The position numbers and the translations under genes were made by a program. The notes beneath the pieces were generated by a model that worked only from the letters and a program-made list of their open reading frames with translations, had not been told where the DNA came from and did not search any database. This document shows, one piece after another, positions 24,676 through 32,844 of a DNA stretch of 64,000 nt. Each line of letters opens with the position of its first letter. Position 1 is the stretch's first letter. The DNA is from Thermoleophilia bacterium SCSIO 60948 (GTDB taxonomy: Bacteria; Actinomycetota; Thermoleophilia; Solirubrobacterales; 70-9), in the NCBI GenBank assembly GCA_021496505.1, contig CP053031.1:3357729-3421728 (forward strand). Reading direction: 5' to 3'.

Positions 24676-24678
24676 CGA

Positions 24679-25563
24679 CTAGACCCGCTCTTCGCGCAGC
24701 GACTTCGGCTTCGTCTCGGCGCGCACCCACGGTGGCGCCGTCGTGCCGAGCTTGACGACGAGGTACAGGTGGGCACCGATCAGAGCGATGATCGCTCCGG
24801 GGACGAGCAGCATGTGGATCGCGTAGAAGCGCGACAGCGTCGTCGGGCCGATCTCCGCGCCGGCCCGGAGGAAGTCCGAGAGGTACGGGCCGACGATCGG
24901 GCCGGTGCCGTTGATGTTGACGCCGACGATCGTCGCCCAGTAGGAGCGCTGGTCGAACGGCAGCAGGTAGCCCGTGAAGCCCATGACCATGGTCAGGATC
25001 AGCAGGACGACGCCGATCACCCAGTTGAGCTCGCGCGGGTACTTGTAGGCGCCGAAGAAGAACGTTCGCGCCATGTGGAGGAAGATCAGGATCGTCATGA
25101 CCGACGCGCCCCACTTGTGCATCCCGCGGACGAACTCGCCGAGGAAGACGTCGTTGGTCAGGTAGGTGATCGACGCGTAGGCCTCGACCGGCGAGGGCGT
25201 GTAGTACATCGCCAGGAACACGCCGGTGATCGCCTGGACGATGAACGCGAACATCGTCGCCGAGCCGAGCGTGTAGAACCAGTTGGTCCCCTTCGGGACC
25301 TTGCGGAACAGGACGCCGGTGAGAAACGGCGAGGCGCCAGTGCGCTCGTCGACCCAGCCGACGACGTCGATCGGGGCCTCCTTGAGCTTCTCGACCGCCG
25401 GCAGCGGCGTCTTGACGGCGCCGTTGCCGTTCCCGTTCGCATGACCGTTCTTGCCGTTCTGACCGTGCCCGTTCTCGTCGGGGCGCGGAAGCGGCGCGGT
25501 GCGCTCGCCCGGTTTGGCGGGCTTGCGCAGCGGAGCGGGGATCAGTGACTCGGGAAACTTCAC
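24679..25563 (-). CDS. qcrB: Menaquinol:cytochrome c reductase cytochrome b subunit
   Basis: A 294-residue b6-type cytochrome b with four core helices. Haem-ligand histidines lie in the second helix (RGMHKWGAS, LHMARTFFFGAYK) and the fourth (FYAIHMLL, GAHLYLV). Other motifs: FTGYLLPFDQRSYWA and ITGVFLAMYYTPS. The first 60 residues are unusual, with a low-complexity Gly/Asn/His run at about 30-48. Its ATG overlaps the Rieske stop as ATGA. With qcrA and qcrC it forms a b6c-type complex. Confidence 0.95.
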   Translation of the reverse strand: MKFPESLIPAPLRKPAKPGERTAPLPRPDENGHGQNGKNGHANGNGNGAVKTPLPAVEKLKEAPIDVVGWVDERTGASPFLTGVLFRKVPKGTNWFYTLGSATMFAFIVQAITGVFLAMYYTPSPVEAYASITYLTNDVFLGEFVRGMHKWGASVMTILIFLHMARTFFFGAYKYPRELNWVIGVVLLILTMVMGFTGYLLPFDQRSYWATIVGVNINGTGPIVGPYLSDFLRAGAEIGPTTLSRFYAIHMLLVPGAIIALIGAHLYLVVKLGTTAPPWVRAETKPKSLREERV

Positions 25564-26231
25564 GGCGCCGGCGGGGTCGAGGGACGCGGCGGATACAGAT
25601 ACTCCCAGATCCCACCCGTGAACTCACCAGGATCGCGCGAGCGCACGGGCTCGAGGTCCGAGGTGACGCTGAAGCGCGGGCCGACCTCGAGCTGATCGCC
25701 GTTGACGCGCGTCTGGAAGCGGTCGAGGGGACGGACGGGCGGGCCGCCGACGACCTTGCCCTCGAAGTCGTAGACCCCGCCGTGGCACGGGCAGATGAAG
25801 TTGCCCGCGGCCTTGACGAAGCGGACCGGGCAGCCGAGGTGGGCGCAGCGGTTGGAGACCGCGACGTACTCGTCGGCGCTCTCGCCGTCGAAGATCTCCG
25901 GGTTCCCCTGGCGGACGTAGACGGTCTGCTTGCCAGCCTCGCCGATCCCGTCGACCTCGGTGATCACGGTCTGGGTGTAGGTGTCGGGGCCGTAGTCCTC
26001 GAGCGGGCCGACCGACTGCCAGCGCTCCTCGGGGGTCTCGAAGATCGGCGCCGCGGAGAAACCGAGGACGGCGAGTCCGGGAATCGCGATCGCGAGTCCG
26101 CCGAGCGCCTGGCCGCCGAGCGCGAAGACCTTGCGACGGGTCATCGACTCGCCCTCGAAGTAGCCGGGCGGGTTGGCGGGCGGAAGCGTGTCCGCGCCGT
26201 CGGCTGGGGTGTTCTTGTCTGCCTCTGCCAA
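25560..26231 (-). CDS. qcrA: Rieske iron-sulfur protein of menaquinol:cytochrome c reductase
   Basis: A 223-residue Rieske protein. The [2Fe-2S] ligands are C129 and H131 in CAHLGCP, and C147 and H150 in CPCHGG; C134 and C149 would form the disulfide. A twin-arginine segment MTRRKVFALGG (30-40) precedes the only membrane helix (about 40-62), so Tat-dependent insertion is expected. The TTG at 26231 is used; the ATG at codon 30 would remove a flexible leader but keep the Tat motif. First of the qcrABC block. Confidence 0.94.
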   Translation of the reverse strand: MAEADKNTPADGADTLPPANPPGYFEGESMTRRKVFALGGQALGGLAIAIPGLAVLGFSAAPIFETPEERWQSVGPLEDYGPDTYTQTVITEVDGIGEAGKQTVYVRQGNPEIFDGESADEYVAVSNRCAHLGCPVRFVKAAGNFICPCHGGVYDFEGKVVGGPPVRPLDRFQTRVNGDQLEVGPRFSVTSDLEPVRSRDPGEFTGGIWEYLYPPRPSTPPAP

Positions 26232-26270
26232 GGGTGTGGGTGAAGTTCAGGTGCTGCGAGGAGGTGGGCC

Positions 26271-26909
26271 CTAGGCGTGGACGCCGCCTTCGTCGCTTTG
26301 CTCGTCGAAGTGTATTGCCTCAGCGACCTCGGCTAAAGGCAAGCGCAACGCGAGGTCCTCGGCGAACCTCCTCGCCGCGCCCTCCGCGAGCGCTCGGACG
26401 CCGTCGCCCGAGGCCGCCGAGCGGATCGCCCGCTTGGCCTCGGCGTGGGAATCCGAGCCGCCCGAACCCATCGCGAGCGCCGAGGCGATCCAGAAGGCGT
26501 CGATCGCCGGGCGTCCGGCCACCTCGGCCTCGAGCATGGCGGAGATGCTGATCAGATCGGCGAGCTCGGCGACCGCCAGCGGATCGCCGATCGCCGCCAG
26601 CCGTCCGAGGCCGAGCGCGTAGAGGTAGTCGCCGGCGAGCAGCGCGAGGTCGGGGTCGACCCCCGCGAAGATCCGCGGCCGGCCGTAATGGAGCAGATAG
26701 CCCTCGCGCACCGCCTCGATGACGAACGCATAACCGGCGGGATCGGCCGCCGCGCGCTCACCGGCGGCCGCGAGCGCGCCGAGCGGCGAGTCGGCCCCAC
26801 TGGGCAGCAGGTGCGGTGCGAGCAGGCTCTCCTCGCCGGCGATGAGGTCGCCGAGCTCGGCGAGGGCCGCCGCGCCGAGCGAGGTTTCGCGGGCGGGCCG
26901 GGCGTCCAC
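26271..26909 (-). CDS. Unknown alpha-helical protein, possibly degenerate prenyl-synthase-like
   Basis: A 212-residue all-helical, Ala/Leu/Glu-rich soluble protein that I do not recognise with confidence. A stretch around LLAGDYLYALGLGRLAAIGD (residues 91-110) resembles the post-FARM helix of polyprenyl synthases (GDLLLSRAF in the local hepT-like gene), but both DDxxD motifs are missing. A non-catalytic partner comparable to component I (HepS) of Bacillus heptaprenyl diphosphate synthase is possible. It lies between hemL (12-base gap) and qcrA, in the operon that also has menG and the prenyl synthase. Start is GTG. Confidence 0.7.
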   Translation of the reverse strand: MDARPARETSLGAAALAELGDLIAGEESLLAPHLLPSGADSPLGALAAAGERAAADPAGYAFVIEAVREGYLLHYGRPRIFAGVDPDLALLAGDYLYALGLGRLAAIGDPLAVAELADLISISAMLEAEVAGRPAIDAFWIASALAMGSGGSDSHAEAKRAIRSAASGDGVRALAEGAARRFAEDLALRLPLAEVAEAIHFDEQSDEGGVHA

Positions 26910-26921
26910 CGGATCGGTCCT

Positions 26922-28220
26922 CTAACCGAGCGCCTCGGCGAACGCCTCGGAGGCGGCGTCGACGGTGCGCTCGATCGCGGCCTCGTCGTGGGCGAGCGAG
27001 ACGAACCAGGCCTCGAACTGCGACGGCGGCGGATAGATGCCCCGGGCGAGCAGCGCGCGGGCGAAGCGACCGTAGGCGTCGAGGTCCGAGGCGGCGGCGG
27101 TCGCGAAGTCGTTCGGCGCCGACGGGTTGAAGAACGGAGTCACGAGGCCCGGCACCGAGACGACCGAGACGTCGCGGTCGCCCGCCGCGTCACGCAGCCC
27201 GCCGGCGAGCATCCACGTCAGCTCGGAGATCCGCCGGTAGGCGTCGGCGTCGAGCTCGGCGAGCGTCGCGAGACCGGCGGCGGTGGCGAGCGGGTTACCC
27301 GACAGCGTGCCCGCCTGGTAGACGTCGCCGGAGGGCGAGACCCGGCCCATCAGCTCGCGCGAAGCACCGTAGGCGGCGAGCGGCAGGCCGCCGCCGACGA
27401 CCTTGCCCATGACGGTCAGGTCGGGCATGACGCCGTACATCTCCTGGGCACCGCCGCGTCCGACCCGGAAGCCCGTGATCACCTCGTCGAAGACGAGCAG
27501 GGCGCCGGTCCGGTCGGCCTCGGCGCGCAAGTGCTCGAGGAAGCCGTCCGCGGGCGGGACGAGTCCCATGTTCGCGGCGATCGGCTCGGCGAGGATCGCC
27601 GCGACCGGCGTCGCCTCGAGCGCCTCGGTGAGCGCGGCGGGGTCGTTCCACGGCACCACGATCGTGTCCTCGGCGGCGCTCGCCGTGACCCCCGGCGAGG
27701 CGGGGATCCCCTGCGTGGCGAGCCCGGACCCGGCTTCGGCCAGCAGGCCGTCGACATGGCCGTGGTAGGCGCCGGCGAACTTCAGCACCGGGTCGCGGCC
27801 GGTGGCCGCCCGCGCGAGGCGCACGGCGCTCATCGCCGCCTCGGTGCCCGAGTTCACGAGCCGCACCATCTCGACCGACGGCAGGCGGTCGGCGATCTCG
27901 GCCGCAAGCTCGACCTCCGCCTCCGTCGGGGCCCCGAAGCTGGTCCCGTCGGCGGCGGCGTCGGTGACCGCGCCGATCACCGAGGGATGGGCGTGGCCGA
28001 GGATCAGCGGGCCCCACGAGCAGACCCAGTCGATGTAGCGATGGCCGTCGACGTCGATCAGCTCGAAGCCCATGCCGCGCTCGACGAAGATCGGGTGCGA
28101 GCGGCCGATCGACCGCATCGCGCGGACCGGCGAGGAGACGCCGCCGGGCATCAGGCCGGCGGCGCGGTGGTAGATCGACTCGGACCGGCGCGTGTCCGGC
28201 TCGGAGGCGGTGTCGCTCAT
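26922..28220 (-). CDS. hemL: Glutamate-1-semialdehyde 2,1-aminomutase
   Basis: A 432-residue PLP enzyme that makes 5-aminolevulinate in the C5 pathway. It begins with SIYHRAAGLMPGGVSSPVRA, the family N-terminus, and has FAGAYHGH near residue 150, LVFDEVITGFR near 240 and the Schiff-base lysine in VMGKVVGGGLP near 270. The start at 28220 is chosen because upstream in-frame sequence belongs to the ahbAB gene in another frame. It lies 13 bases downstream of ahbAB in a hemB-ahbAB-hemL order. Confidence 0.97.
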   Translation of the reverse strand: MSDTASEPDTRRSESIYHRAAGLMPGGVSSPVRAMRSIGRSHPIFVERGMGFELIDVDGHRYIDWVCSWGPLILGHAHPSVIGAVTDAAADGTSFGAPTEAEVELAAEIADRLPSVEMVRLVNSGTEAAMSAVRLARAATGRDPVLKFAGAYHGHVDGLLAEAGSGLATQGIPASPGVTASAAEDTIVVPWNDPAALTEALEATPVAAILAEPIAANMGLVPPADGFLEHLRAEADRTGALLVFDEVITGFRVGRGGAQEMYGVMPDLTVMGKVVGGGLPLAAYGASRELMGRVSPSGDVYQAGTLSGNPLATAAGLATLAELDADAYRRISELTWMLAGGLRDAAGDRDVSVVSVPGLVTPFFNPSAPNDFATAAASDLDAYGRFARALLARGIYPPPSQFEAWFVSLAHDEAAIERTVDAASEAFAEALG

Positions 28221-28233
28221 CGCGAGGACCCTC

Positions 28234-29400
28234 TCAGCGCCCGGCCAGGTGGCCGTGCTCGCGCTCCCACTCGGCGTAGTCCGGCGTGAAATAGCGCAGG
28301 CGGATCTTCTTGAACTCGGTCGAGCTGTAGAGGACGGCGCGGTCGGCCCCGTGCAGGCCGTGCTCGTCGGCGATCGAGTCGAGGATCGCGTCGCACTCCT
28401 CCTTCGAGCGCCCGTGGGCCATCGTGAACACCGAGTAGGGCCAGTCCGCATACGTCGGGCGCTCGTAGCAATGCGAGATCCCGCGGACGACCGACATCCG
28501 AGCTCCGACGTCGGGGACGCGATCCGGCGGCACGCGCCAGACGCCCATCCCGTTGGCCGAGAAGCCGGCGCGGCGGTGGAAGAGGATCGCCGCCACGCGG
28601 CGCAGCAGCTTGCGGTCGACCATGCCCTCGAGATGGGCGAGAAGCTCGGGCGTCGAGAGCCCGACCTCCGCGGCCGCCTCGTCGTAGGGGCGCTCGACCG
28701 CCGCCATCGGGCCCTGGAGGGCGCGGATCACGGCGATGTCGAAGCTGTCGTAGGGGACGGGCTCGATCTCGCGCGCGGGGATCGCCTCGACGCGCTTGGC
28801 GAGCTCGTCGGTGCCGCCCTCCATCTCGAGGTTCATGTTGATCTTGAACAGCCGTAGCGTCGGCAGCTGGCGGATCGACTCGGCGCCGGTCAGCGCCTGG
28901 ATCGCGTCGATCGTGCCCTGGAGACCGAGCTCGGAGTCCGGCGGCGTCGCGAGCGTGAACCAGAGGTTGAACTCGTGCGAGCGCAGGTAGTTGTGCGAGA
29001 CGCCGGGGTGGGAGTTGATCAGCCGCGCCGCGGGGTGCGGGTTGTCGGGATCGACCTTCGCGGCGACGAGCATCGACGAGTAGCCGAGCGCGCGGGTGTC
29101 GAAGATCGGGGTGATCTCGCGGATGATCCGGCCGTCGAGCAGGCGCTGGGTGCGGGTGAGGACGTCGTCGAGCTCGAGCCCCGCCTTCTCGGCGATCGCG
29201 TCGTAGGGCCGCTCGGCGAGCGGGAACTCGGACTGCAGGAGGTTGGCGAGCCGCTTGTCGTGCTCGTCCATCGGGATCGCCGAGCCACCCTTTCGCGAGC
29301 GCAGCTTCGGCTGCGCGAGCTTGGCGCGCGGCGTGTCGGCGTGGGTCGGGGCCGCGGGCGCCTCGGGCGCGGCGGTCTCGGTCTCCGAGGTCGGCGTCAT
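28234..29400 (-). CDS. Fused siroheme decarboxylase AhbA-AhbB (Lrp/AsnC-like)
   Basis: A 388-residue protein made of two homologous halves, each an AsnC-type winged helix plus a ligand-binding domain. Half 1 (about 45-195) carries the AhbA-type motif GVSHNYLRSHEFNLWFTL; half 2 (about 200-388) the AhbB-type motif ISHCYERPTYADWPYSVFTM. AhbA/AhbB decarboxylate siroheme to didecarboxysiroheme in the alternative haem route and in haem d1 synthesis. Such genes are often labelled transcriptional regulators. The first 40 residues are Ala/Pro-rich. I start at the ATG at 29400, which overlaps the hemB stop as ATGA, rather than the ATG at 29409. Confidence 0.85.
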   Translation of the reverse strand: MTPTSETETAAPEAPAAPTHADTPRAKLAQPKLRSRKGGSAIPMDEHDKRLANLLQSEFPLAERPYDAIAEKAGLELDDVLTRTQRLLDGRIIREITPIFDTRALGYSSMLVAAKVDPDNPHPAARLINSHPGVSHNYLRSHEFNLWFTLATPPDSELGLQGTIDAIQALTGAESIRQLPTLRLFKINMNLEMEGGTDELAKRVEAIPAREIEPVPYDSFDIAVIRALQGPMAAVERPYDEAAAEVGLSTPELLAHLEGMVDRKLLRRVAAILFHRRAGFSANGMGVWRVPPDRVPDVGARMSVVRGISHCYERPTYADWPYSVFTMAHGRSKEECDAILDSIADEHGLHGADRAVLYSSTEFKKIRLRYFTPDYAEWEREHGHLAGR

Positions 29401-30368
29401 CCGAGCCATCCGGCGGCCTCCTTCGCGTAGTAGGTGAAGATCAGATCGGCGCCGGCGCGACGGATCGACGTCAGCGTCTCGAGCGCGACGGTGCGCTCGT
29501 CGAGCCAGCCGTTCTGCGCCGCGGCCTTGAGCATCGAGTACTCGCCGGAGACGTGGTAGGCGGTGATCGGGAGGTCGAAGCGCTCGCGGGCGGCCGCGAT
29601 CAGATCGAGGTAGGCGACGGCCGGCTTGACCATCACCATGTCGGCGCCCTCCTCGACGTCGAGCGCGATCTCGCGCATCGCCTCGCGCGAGTTGGCGGGG
29701 TCCATCTGGTAGCCGCGGCGATCGCCGAACCCGGGCGCCGCGTCGGCGGCCTCGCGGAACGGGCCGTAGAAGCCGGAGGCGAACTTCGCCGAGTAGGCCA
29801 TGATCGCGGTCTGCGGATGGCCCTCCTCGTCGAGCTGGTGGCGGACCTGTCCGATCCGGCCGTCCATCATGTCGCTCGGGGCGACGACGTCGGCGCCGGC
29901 CTCGGCGTGCGAGATCGCGGTCTTCGCGATCAGCTCGACGGTGATGTCGTTGTCGACCTCGCCGTCGCGGACGAAGCCGCAGTGGCCGTGCGAGGTGTAC
30001 TCGCACAGACAGACGTCGGTGAAGATCACGAGCTCCGGGTGGGCCTCGCGCAGCGCGCGGACGGCCATCTGGACGATGCCCTCGTCGTCGTAGGCGCCCG
30101 AGCCGTACTCGTCCTTCGCGCTCGGCAGCCCGAAGAGGATCACCCCGGGCACGCCGGCGGCCTGCAGCTCACCGGCCTCGTCGACGAGCTCGTTGATCGA
30201 CAGCCGCTCGACCCCCGGCATCGATTCGACCGGCTCGCGGACCCCCTCTCCGGGCATGACGAACAGCGGCTGGACCAGCTGGCGCGGCGAGAGGTCCGTC
30301 TCTCTGACCATCTCGCGAATCGCTGAGGTCCGCCGCATACGCCGCATGCGCGTGGCGGGAAAAGTCAC
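29397..30368 (-). CDS. hemB: Porphobilinogen synthase
   Basis: A 323-residue 5-aminolevulinate dehydratase. The metal-site cysteines are in DVCLCEYTSHGHCG (near residue 120), typical of the zinc form; the two active-site lysines are in AYSAKFASGFYGPF near 195 and MVMVKPA near 248. It opens the tetrapyrrole/respiration operon that runs on the minus strand to the prenyl synthase at 22222. TAGACT 7 bases before its GTG suggests a leaderless mRNA. Confidence 0.97.
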   Translation of the reverse strand: MTFPATRMRRMRRTSAIREMVRETDLSPRQLVQPLFVMPGEGVREPVESMPGVERLSINELVDEAGELQAAGVPGVILFGLPSAKDEYGSGAYDDEGIVQMAVRALREAHPELVIFTDVCLCEYTSHGHCGFVRDGEVDNDITVELIAKTAISHAEAGADVVAPSDMMDGRIGQVRHQLDEEGHPQTAIMAYSAKFASGFYGPFREAADAAPGFGDRRGYQMDPANSREAMREIALDVEEGADMVMVKPAVAYLDLIAAARERFDLPITAYHVSGEYSMLKAAAQNGWLDERTVALETLTSIRRAGADLIFTYYAKEAAGWLG

Positions 30369-30375
30369 GCGCTTC

Positions 30376-30381
30376 AGTCTA
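30376..30381 (-). promoter_or_regulatory. -10 element for the hemB-led operon (leaderless)
   Basis: Minus-strand TAGACT followed by 7 bases and the hemB GTG at 30368. Confidence 0.5.
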
Positions 30382-30435
30382 GGCGGCGGCCCGTCCCGGG
30401 CGGTCCCGTGAGGCCCGGGCGATACGCGGCGGGGC

Positions 30436-31416
30436 TCAGCCCTTCTCGTAGCGCGAGTCGATCGGCATCGTCGCGATGAGCAGCGGCGAGGGGGTCTCGG
30501 GCTCGTCCTGGTCGCAGACGAAGGTGAACTCGATCACCCCGGTGTCGACCGCGGCGTGGACGCCCTCGACCTTCCACCTCTTGTCGATCGTCCGCATCCG
30601 CCGGACCTCGCCGGAGCCGTCGATCGTCCCGACGACCGACCCCAGGATGTCGTCCTCGCCCTCCGCGGAGGCGGTGAAGACGACGAGCTGGTCGAACAGC
30701 GGCGTAGCGTCGGAGAACGACAGCTCGACCCCGCCGAGCTCGCCCAGCTCGTAGGTGCGAAGCGCGTCGAGCTCGTCGGCGTCGATCTCCTCGTCACCGC
30801 GCAGCGAGTGGGCGAGGTCGGACATCCGCAGCTCCGCGACGGCGTTCTTGCCGCCCTCGTCGTTGCCGCGGTTGAACAGCCAGAGGTGGTCGCCGAACAC
30901 GGCGGCGCCCTCGATGTTGATCGCGCCGAGCTCCTTGCGCAGCAGCTCGTACATCGGGTTGAGGTCGATCACGGTCGACTCGCCCTCGAGCGAGCCGTCG
31001 GCCGCGAACGGCCAGAAGAACCCACGGTCGCGCTTGCGGTCGTCGTTGGAACCCGAGCCGACGCCGAGGAGGCCGCCGTAGGCGCCGCCGTCGAACGGCG
31101 GCAGCGCGGTCAGCGCCTCGAGGTCGGGCTTGTCCTTCCAGGGGGCGTCCGGGTCGATGTCGCCCGGTAGCGCGCGCTCGAGCTTGCCGGGCTCGTCCCC
31201 GGACAGCCGGAAGATCCCGAGGTCGAGCTCGTCGTCGCCGATCACGTAGGCGAAGTCGCCGCGGCGGACGATGCCCGACGCCGAGGCCATGTGCGGCGGG
31301 CGCTCGGAGTCCTCGGGACGATCGACGGTCAGGTCGCGGAGGTTGTGGAGCTCGAGCGGCGGCAGCTCCTCGGGCTCGCAGCGGTGCGGGTCTTGTGACG
31401 AGCTGGTCTCGGACAT
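30436..31416 (-). CDS. Putative beta-propeller protein, unknown function
   Basis: A 326-residue protein with repeated beta-strand patterns ending in short acidic turns (ASGIVRRGDFAYVIGDDE, EGAAVFGDHLWLFNRGN, TPLFDQLVVFTASAEGEDD), as in DUF6929/DUF3616-type propellers. No signal peptide or catalytic motif is evident, so it is probably cytoplasmic. An upstream in-frame GTG (31437) exists; I prefer the ATG at 31416, which has TATCGA 7 bases upstream, a near match to the local -10 pattern. No neighbour suggests a role. Confidence 0.65.
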   Translation of the reverse strand: MSETSSSQDPHRCEPEELPPLELHNLRDLTVDRPEDSERPPHMASASGIVRRGDFAYVIGDDELDLGIFRLSGDEPGKLERALPGDIDPDAPWKDKPDLEALTALPPFDGGAYGGLLGVGSGSNDDRKRDRGFFWPFAADGSLEGESTVIDLNPMYELLRKELGAINIEGAAVFGDHLWLFNRGNDEGGKNAVAELRMSDLAHSLRGDEEIDADELDALRTYELGELGGVELSFSDATPLFDQLVVFTASAEGEDDILGSVVGTIDGSGEVRRMRTIDKRWKVEGVHAAVDTGVIEFTFVCDQDEPETPSPLLIATMPIDSRYEKG

Positions 31417-31459
31417 GACCTGGTCGATACCCCGCACCGCGTCGGCTATCCAATCCTCG

Positions 31460-32842
31460 CTAGCCGAAGCGCCGCAGTCCGACGCGCGCGAGAGCTCCGT
31501 ATACGACGATCAGCGCGGCCAGATTGACGACTGGGCCGGCGAGGCTCCCCGACCCGTCGAGCGCGACGGAGACGGCGTCGAGGGTCGCGTCGAACGGAAA
31601 GCCGGCGCGGACGATCTCGATCGCCTTGTAGACCCCGGCGCCGACGGTGCCCGATGGAACGAGCGACAGGAACGCGATCGGCAGCGAGACCATGAACGCG
31701 AGCAGCGAGGAGGCGCGCACGTCCCGGGCGAGCGCGCCCAGTGCGGCCCCGAAGGCGGCGAACGCGGCGCCGCCGAGCAGGACCGCGGCGACGATCGCGG
31801 GCAGGTTCGCGAGCTCGATCGCGACGAAGGCCGACAGCCCCCCCAGCATCAGCCCGGTCACGAGCACGGAGGCGACGACGCCCAGTGCGATCTTCTCGGC
31901 CAACAGCAGCCCGGGCGGAAGCAGTCCGCGAGCCAGCCGGGCGTAGGCGTTCTCCTCGCGTTCGAGCGCCAGCGAGCCGGCGACGAGGAGCACGGTCACG
32001 AACATCAGCGTGATCGTCGCCGCGACGCCGATCGCGAACGAGTCGAGGCTCGTCGCCCCGCCGTTGACGACCTCGGTGTCGACGGTGATCGGCTCGGCGA
32101 TCGCGCCGAGCAGCGGCAGCGCGAAGTCGAGGTTCTCGGCCGCGAGCTCGGCGAACCTGATCACGCGGTCGAGCGCCTCGCCCTCTTCGCTCGAGGGCGG
32201 CAGGTCGGCCCGGACCTCGTTCAGGATCTCGGCGGCGTTGTCGAGCCCGAGGATGTCGACCTCCCCGCCGAGCAGCGGAAGGCTGAACTGCCCGCCGCTG
32301 ACGATCAGGTCGAGGTAGTTGCCCGCCTGCTCGGAGATCGCCTGCGAGAGGATCAGGTTCGCCTCGGTGACGAGGCCGCGTATGCGGTCGTTGACGAGTT
32401 GGGCCTTGATCGGATCCTCTTCGTTGACGAGCACCTCGACCGTCGGCTGGGTCGGGTTGAGCCCGCCGAGCGATCGCAGCTGATCGACGAAGTCCTCGGG
32501 AAGGATCAGCGCCGCGATGACCTCGCCGTCGGCGACGAGCCGGCGAGCCTCGTCGGTCGAGGCGGCATCGACGCACTCGATCCGCGAGCAGAGCTCGGCC
32601 CGGGTCGACTCCTTGTCGAACTCGGTGCCGCCGACGCTCGCCTCCTGCGAAGCCGGGATCTCGTTGACGAACGCGACGCGCGGCTTGTCCGGCCCGCGCG
32701 AGAGCGCGAAGCCGATCAGCACTGCGATCAGGATCGGATAGATCACGAGCAGCGCCGTCGTCAGCGGCGAGCGCCGCAACAGCCGCAGGTCCTTGCCGAG
32801 GACCCAGCCGGCCGCCCGGGCCCCGCCCCTCAGCCCGCCCAT
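31460..32842 (-). CDS. ABC-2 family permease with large extracytoplasmic domain
   Basis: A 460-residue permease. One helix (about 22-40) is followed by roughly 215 residues outside the membrane (mixed alpha/beta and coiled helical, with CSRIEC at about 78-83) and then five to six helices from about 260 onward. This layout is that of ABC-2 permeases of the YhgE/Pip- or NodJ-like exporter group. The start at 32842 lies 2 bases after the ATPase stop. Substrate unknown. Confidence 0.82.
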   Translation of the reverse strand: MGGLRGGARAAGWVLGKDLRLLRRSPLTTALLVIYPILIAVLIGFALSRGPDKPRVAFVNEIPASQEASVGGTEFDKESTRAELCSRIECVDAASTDEARRLVADGEVIAALILPEDFVDQLRSLGGLNPTQPTVEVLVNEEDPIKAQLVNDRIRGLVTEANLILSQAISEQAGNYLDLIVSGGQFSLPLLGGEVDILGLDNAAEILNEVRADLPPSSEEGEALDRVIRFAELAAENLDFALPLLGAIAEPITVDTEVVNGGATSLDSFAIGVAATITLMFVTVLLVAGSLALEREENAYARLARGLLPPGLLLAEKIALGVVASVLVTGLMLGGLSAFVAIELANLPAIVAAVLLGGAAFAAFGAALGALARDVRASSLLAFMVSLPIAFLSLVPSGTVGAGVYKAIEIVRAGFPFDATLDAVSVALDGSGSLAGPVVNLAALIVVYGALARVGLRRFG

Positions 32843-32844
32843 CC

